Shown: piece after piece, positions 13,301 to 25,300 of the stretch
Layout: each line of letters starts with the position of its first letter
Numbering within the stretch: the first letter of the stretch is position 1
Position numbers and translations under genes: made by a program
Notes under the pieces: model-generated
The model's input: the letters and a program-made list of their open reading frames with translations, nothing else
Database searches by the model: none
What the model was told of the DNA's origin: nothing
From: Lanius collurio
Taxonomy: Eukaryota; Chordata; Aves; Passeriformes; Laniidae
Assembly (NCBI GenBank): GCA_020086605.1
Contig: JACBWW010000020.1
Coordinates: forward strand, 14,379,205-14,443,204
Length of the DNA stretch: 64,000 nt
Reading direction: 5' to 3'

Positions 13301-16300
13301 TTTGGTTTTAATCAGGTTTTGGGGAATATATGAACCTGAAGTTTCTATCTGCAATCCACAGATAGCTCACTTTGCTCCTCTACAATTAGAGGATCATAAC
13401 AAATATGCTCCAAAAATCAATCTGGTGCAGATATAAGACCACTAAATAAAATAATTTATTATTACCTCCTCAGATTCCACTAATAATAAATAAACAGCAT
13501 TTAGAAAAAGTCTGAAAAGAATGTATACATAGACAAGCAATCCATCATTTCACTTACTTGTGAACAACTTGATTTTAGAAATCAATGCATATTATAAAAA
13601 CAATATTTACCCAATTTATGAAATATGCCTGGATAAATTTAACGACTTCAAGCGTAACCAACAAGCTGATTGGAATAAGATTATTGAAGAGAATGATAAA
13701 AGTCAAGAAATTCAATCCGAAGTTGCTTGCTCCACCATCTGCCAAAAACCAAAGTAAACAATAAACATTTGAGACTGTACTTAGAAGTATATATACTTAT
13801 TGTATTCAGAATATTTTATTAACAGCTGATTTTTAAAGACTTCTAAGAATAAATTTTGGCGTTAATTACAGTATCACTTGCCTATAGATAAGACCTTCAT
13901 CAGAGTTAAGGACCTCTATTTTATAATAGTAGAGTTCAAATTCAGCGATCTTTGCAATCATCTCCAATTTCTGAAGAGCAAACTTACCAGCGATTTCCTC
14001 TTTTGCTACATTTTAAGACCAAAATCTGGGAATATCTACATAAGCAACCAAGTTCTAAACTCAAAATATTACAGTTTTACATTTTGAAAGGGGGAAATAC
14101 ATAGCAGAATGCATTTTTTCTCCATCCACACTCACACAACCATATAATCTCCCTCAGGGCAAAAATATTATGAAAAAGGTAAAGTCACATCCCATGAAAG
14201 GAAGAGATGAAATGAGAGAGTTTAATGAAAGTTCTAAACAACTGGAAATGTGAATATTAACATATAAACCAAGTAGTTTTATACTGCTTTTTCCCTTAAA
14301 GTTTTAAGTTTTCCTTTTAAAGGTAACTCTAGCAGTAGCACCTCAGAGAGGATGCAAATGGGAAAGTCTGTTGTACAGTACAGCAAAAGGGTAAAAGATA
14401 GAGCCTTCCTGCCTGTATTTAAGGTATCTCAAAGAAAAAAGGCCTCTGATAGGTTTCAACTGTCTGTCCAATGTGGATTTGGTTATTACTCTAAGATCCA
14501 GGAAAGAAGGTTTTGGAGACTCATTAATATCAATTCCATCATCAAAGGAAGTCCTAGTCTGAAAGACGAGGGAGCTAAAAAATTAAATAACTAAGGAGAA
14601 AGGGGGATAAAATGCTTCTCATATATTAAAAGCATCTGGTATCAGAACAAATATGTGCTGAATACAGCCTAAAACAACATACCGTACCAAACCCAAAACA
14701 ATTTCATTTAATCATGGGACATTAATCAGAAAATAGTCTGACATGGATAATCAGTTGAGAACACACAAACCAAAGTATCAGTGGCCACTATTTCACGCTT
14801 CTTGTTTCAGGAATAACAACAATTTATGAACTGTTTCACTACTGTGCTAACCATATAATAGCCATCATATTCTCAAAACTTTTATATTTCCCAGAAAAGA
14901 AAAAAAATGCACAGATGAAGCACAACGAATCCATTCTTCGATAATACTGAAAAACGTGAATATTCTATGAACTATTTCACTTTTTCTTACCTTGCCAGGA
15001 GAATATGAAAGCTAAGTTTCTTAATTTAAAAAAAAAAAATTTCTTTCTCAGCATCAAAAAGAAGGGAAGCAAGGCTCATCATAAATACAGACACAGAAAT
15101 GTTAGGAGTGCCTTCAAATCAGAACTTCAAGATTTTTCTTTTAGAACTTACCAAACCCCCAAAAATCCCCACTTTGCTGACTACATTCAGAAGGTTTGTA
15201 CTCAGGAGCTTTGTTTCAGTTCTGGTTCTGCCTAAGTAAAGAAGGCTCTAGACCCACCATAAGAAATGATGAAAACATGAATAATTGACTGCAAAGTATA
15301 TTCATGAAAACTTCTTTTAAATCTTGTTTCCCTGTCAGACCCTACATTTCCCCACAGAGAGTCAGATTATGTCAATATGCTGCATGCTGCCATGAAGGCC
15401 TGTGTAATATCACACTGCCCTGCACTCACCTTACAAACAGCTGCCCAGTAGAATACGTTAGAGGAGACCTCCCATGCCTCTTTTATCTTCTTTAGGAGAA
15501 GTCTATTAAGTTCTGATACTAATTAGTTAAATCCCTGCACACTAAAAATTATAAACCACAGTATCACTTTCTAAGACAAGCAAGATTAAAACTTCAGAAA
15601 GTCACTGCAGCTTAAAACGTCACCTATCAGAAGCAGCTCAGAGAGGCTTTAGTCTGATGTCTCGGAAGCTGACTGTTTATGCCAGTGGAATGCTGACACA
15701 GACTTTGCTGAGCTGCAGAGATGTAGTACCTGAAAGAAGTAGAGTTAAAGCACCTCACCCTTCCTGAATTTAGCAAGAGCTCCGATGGCACAGTAAGGCA
15801 AATTTTATACCTGCTGCGATGTACCTAGCTTTATGACTTTAGCCAACAAAGAAAGAAGAGAGACAAAAAAACCCATTGTGCAAGGGAAGGCAATCATTCT
15901 CCTTTCCAAATATGAAAGGCAATTGAATACTAAAATATTAATATAATATTTTAAATCTTACAATTTAGATCAAGATACCAGTCTCTTCCATTATGCCTCC
16001 GGTTCCATATAGCTGAGCCAATAGAGCAGATCAAAGACATGGCAATAAGGATGCAGAACAAAATCAAAATCTGAATATTTGTAATTCGTTCCACATTAGA
16101 CATTTTAAGAGGTGGACTTGTTGAATTCTGCAAAAGACAAAAACCAACAGTGGCTATTAAATATTAGATAACACGGTTCTTGCTTTTCAAATTACATGTT
16201 ACGATATCCTTTTCTAAATAGTTTCCCAAATACACCATCATCATAAATGCTCTAAATGTTTTACTTAAAAAAACACCACCCAGCATCTTATAAATCTATG

Positions 16301-19300
16301 AATCAGAGCTTTAGAATAAGAAGTTTAAACAATCACACAGACACTGGTAACACCAACAGTTAACAATAAACATTAAAAAAACGAATGTGCATACACCTTG
16401 TCAGTGCAAGGACAAAGACAGTTGCTCATACAAACACACTTTTTCAAGTAACTATTTTACAAATTAGAAAAGCAATAAGACATGAATGACCAATCTGAAA
16501 TACTTTTTTCTCAACAGGTGCATTGTGGAGGTCCCTCCCCCCAGGATTTCAGGGGAGAGGCACCGCGGGGAATCCTTACAACAGTGCATCTCTGTTTTGG
16601 TAGTTCAAAACACATTAGGCAAAGTAATTTCAGTATCCTCCCTCCTCATTTTGCTTTCTGACAAGAATGATTATCTTTGTACTTGAAAGAAAGCCCCATA
16701 AGAGGACAGTTTTAGGAGCAGTCAAAAATAAAAAGACAAACTGTGATAACAGAACTTGCTAATAAATAGTTTTCAAATCACAAGCTACAAGATAGAATCA
16801 ATGATTATGCTTACTAGTGGAGAAAAATACTTTGGGACTAAGTGACTAAAAATGACAAGAAATTGCTTTATTTTTATTGCTTTTAATTCATATGAAAGAT
16901 GCTCTGTTATTGACATTTTACTACTGTATTGAATCAAGCCATGTTTCTGTACCATGGAGTGGTAAATTAAGGTAATAAAACAGACAGGTTAGACAAAATC
17001 TGAGTGACAAACCTGCATAAGTTTTGTGTCATGTCCAGTATAGACAACTATACCATGAACCCACTGAGTATTTCTCAACTGAGCTCCTCGTAGAAGAATC
17101 TGATCAGATCCCAAAGGCACAGTACTAGAAGTAAGAAATTTTGCATTTTAAAACAAAACCAAACAATGTCAATGAATACATGTAATCAGTAGTTGTTAAA
17201 GCTAATTTCTCAAAATTTACAGGATTATCCTTAATATGTTAGGAACCTAATTTTCATAGTTAACTTTTTGGGAGTTTTGACAGAGAAAACTTGACAGGTA
17301 AAAACCAGGCCAAAACTCTAACTTTCCAAAAATATTACTTACCACTTAATTTTTTATTATGGACCACTAATTTCAATATGGTACTACTAACCAGGCATAC
17401 CAAAACTAAAAATATATAATTCTTCTGTGATTTATGATTACCAAGTTTTTTCCTAAATTGTCTCTTAAAAAATTGATTTTCAAAAGCAATTTTCAAATGA
17501 AATAATTTTGTGAACTCTGAAGTTAGCTAACTCTTCTAGTGAAAAAAACATCCTTGTGAAAACACTTATTTAACATTTACAATAATATTTCATGCAGCTT
17601 CTTTTAACTGCAAAACCAGGTATATTTTGTTCCATTATTCTTTTAAAACTGTGTAGTAAAGGAGCAACATACCCTCAAAAGACATTGGAAACATTTAATT
17701 GTCTTAAATTCAGACAGCTGTCTTTATACATATTATGTAGATCAAGTTTTTCTTAAAATACAAAAATAATAGATAATTATTACTCTTTTCCTTGGAAAAA
17801 CATGTCCTGTTTTGGTACTTTTCTTCCTATAAATACCAGCTAGCAGTTCAGATGTGTCAAAAGTGCTCTAGTGTTTGGCATTCTTACCTAAGACTACTAT
17901 GTCTACTTTTTTGAAAGCAACACATTATTAAGATCACAAATTAACTGATTTAGGACAGCAACTGTATCTCTGATGTATAAAATATAAAGCATCTGAAAAA
18001 GCCATGATATTTACTAACATTTGGGTAACTCAAAGAGTATAGTCAGTCTCAGTGAGTGAGATTCAGGTAATAATTTCTTCTGGACCATCACGTCCTCTCC
18101 TCTCACACAAACTTTTAAGATTCAAACACTGCAAGTAGAATTATTCCTCTTTTAAAATTAACAGTGGCAAATAGTTTTTTGGAATCAGTTCTGGAAGAAA
18201 TTAGGAAAAAAAAATATTCTGGAAAAATATTGGAGTGCTTTTCTATAAAAGCCAAAATACTAACAAACACCACTCCACTCCAACTTGGTCCATTTAACTT
18301 TCTAGGAAAGTAGCACAGAGCATACTGACTGTTCAAGGAATTCTCCTCCCTAGCAAGTAAGTATACCTCAGCAACTGATACGCTGAATGATATTGCCATG
18401 GAAAACAATTTCCAGGTGCAGGCACTGCATCAAAAGAAGGTATTGAAAGAGAAAACTGAAATGGCAAGGCATATTTACTGATATTAAGTATATTTAGTGA
18501 TACTTACTTGTTTTCTAAATCTGAACTGTGCTGCTCTTGTATTTCAAATATGTTCATACCATGGCAAAACTAGGAGACTAAATGTTCTTTCAAGTATGAA
18601 AGGAACTTCTGGAGTTGATATACTCAAGAATCATTAAGAACTCCTGTTGATATCAAAGGCCACTTCTGCGCTTATATTTATTTGAACTCCTTAATCCGAA
18701 CCACTTTAAAACTTTGGAATCATTTATCAATACAACACAGATATTTCAGTTATGGAGTGGATTCCCTACCATTCTAAGAATAAATAGGTATTTTCAGTCT
18801 ATTAACACTAACATGAATGTCACAGAAGATGAAAGAAAAAACTTTCTAGGCTATATGCTAGTGTCCCATAGATAAATTGGAAACTTTTTGAACTGTAGAC
18901 CTCCTCTGGAATGCCAAAAGGCTTTCCATCTCTTTTGCTGTTAAAGAAGAGGAAAGCAGAAGTCAAAATCTTCAGGTAAATTCTTGTACTCCTTCGAGAG
19001 TCAGGTAAGTTCCAAGACTCTTTCTACCACTTCCTGATCTTTCTCTTTGTTTTTGCTTTCTAAAACCTGTGGAGAATATGTAGTATAGTCCCTTCTATTG
19101 CAGAATCCACTGACTTTTTTTTCCATCAGGACAGTGGCTCTCAAATACCATTCTTCAACTTGGACAGGACTTTATTCTGAAGAGTGTTTTACTGGGAAGA
19201 CAATCAGAAGAGCATAGAATTCCAGACATTGGGAATTGCCTCCAGTAGAACTGGTACAGAGACTAAGATGAGAACAGACAGCAAAGCACCCAGGGGCATG

Positions 19301-22300
19301 GAAAGCCCTGCCAGATGTCATGTGACAAATTCTCACCATTGTGATCCCACTCCACTCTAATACAGTGATGGTGCAATGATCACACTCCACTCTAATACAG
19401 TGATGGTGCAATGACTTGACAGAGATCTGAAGTATCTTATTTCCCAGCCTCAGCCTTCTTAAAGCTGATCCAACTCATCTGATTTCTCTTGTATTTTACA
19501 TAAATACTGACTCTCAACAACGTGCTTGGGTTGTATTCAGGAAGGCATGTTCTCAATGGAGAAAGATGCTTTTACAATACTTTCCTGGCAGAGCTGCCAA
19601 AGGTATTAAGAACTAGTAATTTCTGAAACACATGTGAAAACTTGCACACCAAAATGTTTTTGTTTACAATACTTCACTCTTATCCAAAATTTTAAGAATG
19701 TCTTCAGGGAAGCATTTAAGGCTGGAAAACCAGAATCTGACCTTGTTTTGCACCATGTCCTCATCATTCTCTGAGCCACTGTCCAGTCATAGTTTTGTAT
19801 AAACCAGGCTAAAGAACTTTTTTCCTCTCTCTACTAAATGTCTTCATAGACTAAAACCAAGCTGACATGCTTCTGTATACTCATGAGCACAGTAAAGAGC
19901 TGCACACTTTGGTGATACGGTTAGCTCACTCAAAGGTTGAGGGTAGCAAGAAAACTTTTGCCTCTTTTAGTTCATAGATTTAGTCAAAAGGCAAAATAAC
20001 TGAAATGGGAGTTCTACCCCCTTGAATACTGGGTATCCAAAAGAAAAAAAAAGAAAACCCTTTCCTTTTTTTTTTTTGAGTTGCTCTCCCATGAAGGGAA
20101 AAAGATTGGAAAGGTCAATAAGATAAAACATTTATGACACGCCAATGACTTACATTAAGTGAAAGAAGAGGGAGATATGTTTTCAGTATTCTTTACTGCT
20201 TTTGCAAATATGTTAAGATGGTAATGGATCAAGTGAAAATCACAACTGGACCTACATAATCTGGTAGGACCTATATAATCTGGTAGGAAGGTCTGAAGAT
20301 CTGGACAAATAAGTATGAATTCGATTAATTTGTGTTCCCTCAAATATGGACAGAAAAAGAACACATCACTGATTTTTCAGGTTCAAGGAAGGCCAGGATC
20401 CAAAAAGAGTTACTTACCTGCAATTCTTTGTCACTGAAGGTAAATATTATATTAGAGCCACACTTTTGGAACTATCCTACTGCACAAGAACTATATGCAT
20501 AGTAGTCCAAAACAGAATTTCTCAAATGAAAAATTGCCTGACCAGCAGATGGCGTCTTCCTACACATTCTTGAGGCATGATAGCCATCAGCATATCCAAA
20601 ATTTTTTTTGAAATCAAATTTTTAAGATTAAATTATTAGATTAAAAAGGAAAGTATGTTTTTCCTTATAGCCAGGGAGGAAGAATGAATGTGTGGATCTG
20701 TTATAACTATTACCTTCAGAGAAGAATTACAGGTAAATGTTTTTCTCTTCTCAATGACAAGTACAGTGGAATTATAATACATCCACACTCTTGCGACTGA
20801 AAACTCCCGGAATGCATCTGTAAGAAATCAGTAAATAAAAAATGGAATATTAAGGGGAAAAAAAGAGGTATTTAGTAATTAGTTAGTACTATATGTATCA
20901 GTCTAAACCCACAAACATGAACAATATTGGATAAGGAGAAATAACTAACTACTGAATAACTAAGAAATAATGTAAATCTTTGGAATGAAGGATTCAGCAA
21001 TTCTAGACCTAGCAATAAATCTTCTGTGAACCCACAGAGAACTTTGAATATCAGTATTTGGTAAGCATTTAAGTATTTTAGGAATTTTTTAAGCAGCTGT
21101 ACAAGCATGTGTATTGCAAGTGCACATTTTCTATTTTTAAAGGAATATCCTTTCAGTAAACTAAGGTATTAAACATATTTTAGCTATGAAATTAGAAGAA
21201 TTGGTGGTATCTAGCAATGGACTCTGTTCCACTCTAGACTTAGACAAACAGAAGACCACTTAAAAAAACACCAGACAAGAAACCATTTCTATTCAGCTTC
21301 TGTAACAGATGAGATGCTTAAGAATTGAGTTACTAGGCACATATTGCAGAACTGTCAGAATGTGATTAGCACTCTCTTCTATTATTAATACCTAATGCTT
21401 TCTGAAGGACAACTAGTAAAACAATTCAAGTTGTAGATGTTAGAAGTAAGGTTTTATGCCTCTAGTTTTTCAAGAGTAAAGTCTAGCAGAGAATATGTAA
21501 AAAAAGATTTACTACTCATATTTTAGCTTCAGTAGTTTAAGATCACATAGCTATCTACTGTTAGATTGAATCTCCCCAGATCTTCCTTGTATTTACATAC
21601 CCATGCCCATCCAGTCTGATGTTTCCAACAAAGTCATAAAGATGTCGGTTTGGGCTCTCACATTCAATTCTGCCAGAAAGTTGCATCAAGCTTTCTGTGT
21701 CCTTTATGTCTGATGTCAGTGGCAAACCCTGTAAACAAAATTCACTTGTCAAGAAATTAAAAACACTATCCAATAAAAAAATCTTTGAATTATGAAATTG
21801 ATAGTGCAAGATGAGAAAACAATCATCCTAATGGGAGTAAAATGGGCCAGCTACACTTCCCTGTCAAAACTGGGTGCTACAGTGAAAAAGTCACCTTGGC
21901 ATCTGAAAATACCATGCCCAAGACAGGGTCATAATCCATCACAGAGCGCAGCAAGGGTGTCCCTGCACAGTGACAGGGCACTCAGTCAAAATCTGCTATT
22001 CCCCACCTGTCCCTGAAGGACAATACTGGCCCCATCAGCTGCTTTCTGCAGGGCTTCTGCCTCATCATCTGTTCTCTACAAACAAAGCCAATACCAAAAC
22101 TACTTATGATTCTACCTAATTTCCCACAGGAAAAACCTGAAAACAAAGCACAAAGAATGACTTAGGAGTACCACTCACTGCTCCACTTTTACGATGCCAA
22201 TAACCCACAGCTTTTTATTCAAACCACTAAAATGTCAGTGTCTTCTAAAACGTCCATTAATGTAATAAAATGTTTTTATAAGCAATAATAGACAAAAATA

Positions 22301-25300
22301 GTATTAGCAATATTCTCAAAAGTGAAATACCTACCTGTCGAATTTTTAAGTTTGTCTCACCATCTAAGTTAGATGTTTCAATGTAGCACATGGCCTGTGG
22401 TTCACTATTAAGACAAAAAAAAATCCTGAATTTAAAATTATAATGGCAAAATCCATAAACTTCCTGTTGTCTTGTAATACTTATTTATGCAAACAGGTTT
22501 GTCCTATCAAATCTTCAAACCAGAATAATATACAGCCAAGTCTATAAAAACTAACAGTACTTTACATTTTCAGTGAAGTTTGCCAAATCCTATTTTCTTA
22601 AATGAAACATTGATAAAAGCACTGTGTACAACAAGTGTTTTATCTTTATACATGAAATTATGATATGGGCACAGCTTAGTGCTTACTAGAGCAGGCAGTA
22701 GGAGTTTAAGATACTAAGTTTCCTTGCAAAAGGTTTTCTTATAAAATAAGTCTAAATTATGGATAACATAAAGTTTTTGAAATATATCCTTCTTCTGCCA
22801 TTTCAAAAGCTTTTTTAAACTAAAAGTTTTAAGTTCACACAGAATATTACTCCTTGAATGCTTCATCTATTTGACACACACCGAGAAATTCCTAAATTAC
22901 TCCAGTCATGTCCCATTTTCTGGGCATAAGGACAGAAGACCTACTACTTAGATTTAAGACAGAAAGAAGTTTTGATTCTGAAAAAGGATCAAATAAGTAA
23001 TAAAAACCCCTTAAAACATAAAAGAATAGAAGTTTACTCTCTACACTTTAAAGCTTCTAGTGTTTTGCTTCCTTCTAGCATGAAATTCAAGTCTCATGTA
23101 TTTTTAAAATTTTCTTTATTAATGCAACAGTAGCTGCTGATAAGTGACAATTTTAGACTATTTGCAGGATAAGGTTAAGGAGGCTATTCCAACACAGTTT
23201 TGTAAAGTACAAGCATTAAAATGGGACAAATTATCATAAGGTGCTTTCAGGCTACTTATTCTTGGCAAACTTTTCTAAAAATATAAATAACTTTAATTTA
23301 GACCTGTGTAAGACATTTTCACAATTCTAACATTTTTATTAGTTAACAATAAAAACCAAACAATATTTTTGTAAAGCACTTTAAAAACAAACTAAGGCAG
23401 CAAAGACATTTCAAGTGAGACACATGCTTAATTGCAACAACTGTAGCAGATTACAGTGACCTCCAAAGTAAGTCAGTTAGATCAAGGCAGGCCCATTGAT
23501 TGGTTAGGGAAAAACAAAGTGTGGTAGGAGTGCAGACAATAAAGCTGACATGTCTAACAAACATGCATTTTGTCACAATACACAAGAACAATGCTGCTTT
23601 TGCCATCACATGCAGCAGAGATTGTGCAACATCCAAGTTTGTGCAGAGGGTCCTCTACCAGTCCTACCAATGTTAAACTATACTCTTTGCTGAAAATAGT
23701 GAGTTGGTAGAAACATGTACATTCCTCTTAAACATATATTTACCCTGGTGTTTAACTGTGTTATTCAATGACAACTTGTTTGATAAAATTTCATGGGGAT
23801 AGTGTAAAAACAAGAGGAGTGAAACAACTTTAATTTCTTGGAGTGTTATTGCATATTTACACTTTAATGATCTGTATCATTTTATCAACTGAACCCTTTC
23901 TAATTTTATAAATACATAGGTTTTGTTGAAGAAAGGTGAACAGCAAAGCAAAGATTATCAACATGGCAGTGTTATTCTTATTTGGTATATGAGGACCCAC
24001 ATACACATATCCTGTGCAACTGCTTTATTCTAACCTTGATGACAGACTGATGAGATCAGCTGGGAGATGTTCCCCATTGGTCACTTTCACTACTTCCCCT
24101 ACTGCCACCTACACATCCCAGTTTGAAATGATTAGAACAGAAAAATAAGTGACAGGGAAAAAAAAACAACAAACAAAACAAAACAAATGAACAAAGACAA
24201 AAAGACAGAGTTGGAAATTATTATTCAAACAATACATGTTAATTAAAATGTCTGATGACAATTTTTTCAAAATCTATTTTAATCAGGTCAGAAAGAAAAG
24301 AGCTAGATCACTTCCATTTTTACTCAAGTCATTTATTTTACTGAGGCACAAACTTCAAGCTGCAGAACACATCGACATTTTACTGTAAACATAAAAATCT
24401 GTTACACTTATTTCTCAACTGACCAAGTTTCTAGCCACTCCTTATATCAATTAAAAAATTAGAGCCACAGTAGATTTTCTGCCAACTTTTCTGAAGAGTC
24501 AAATAAGAAGTATCTTTTCTATGTAGATATGCTGAAAACTACTTTATATTTTTTCCAGTTTCATAAATTTCTCTGTACACTGAACTAGCAAGAACCATAC
24601 AGAATTAAATCTCAGAGGTTTGCATCCTTCCATCATAAGAGATTATAGTTTCCCAAAATAATTAAGATCCTCTTGTTCTCCAGAAACTGTTATTGCTGGT
24701 GAAAAGAACCCAGTATTATTAGTTTGAATTAAAACCAGGCACACAGACTCTCATTGCCTTTGGAACCTATATTGTAACTGGGCATCAATAAACACTTGAA
24801 AGCAAAATTGATAAGAGTCTTCCCGAAGAATACATGCCCACATGGAGATGAGAGATGGAGGACAGCATATGCCAGGATGCAGGCAGAATTAGAGGTCATG
24901 TAGTAGTACAGGGTTCTCTCCTGGAAGGAAGGCTGAAATAGGATCCTAGTAATATAACTAGGGAAGAAATTTTAGCTGGAAGAAATACCTGAACTGGGTC
25001 TAGAAAAGCAATCGCGATTCAAAGAGTCCCCATTGTAAACCTGATCACAGAAGAAAACCTGATGGGAAAATTCAGCGTGAGTAATGGTCAAAGTTGGACA
25101 TGCTTAGTGTGTCCTGAAAAGGGCACCAAAGAGGGGCTAAACAAAGTGGAAACAGTCCTGACCAAGTCCAGTCGCAGCTAAATATTATTTCTCCTGTCAA
25201 CTCATGACATAAGATTCCCTCAGGGGGTACAAGGATTACACAGTAGGCTTTTCAGGCAGTTGGTACTTCCCTGTGTGTAAACCACAACTGTGGTGCAAGC

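Larger units (their letters stand above)
17125..21600 (-). other. ATP8A1: ATP8A1 intron 9-10
   Basis: 4.5 kb AT-rich intron, the second longest complete one here. It holds two short tandem duplications (19343-19412 and 20248-20285) and no recognisable gene or transposon. Confidence 0.7.

Noticed and set aside
13560..13757. 65-codon plus-strand ORF
   Set aside because: It is the antisense shadow of ATP8A1 exon 12.
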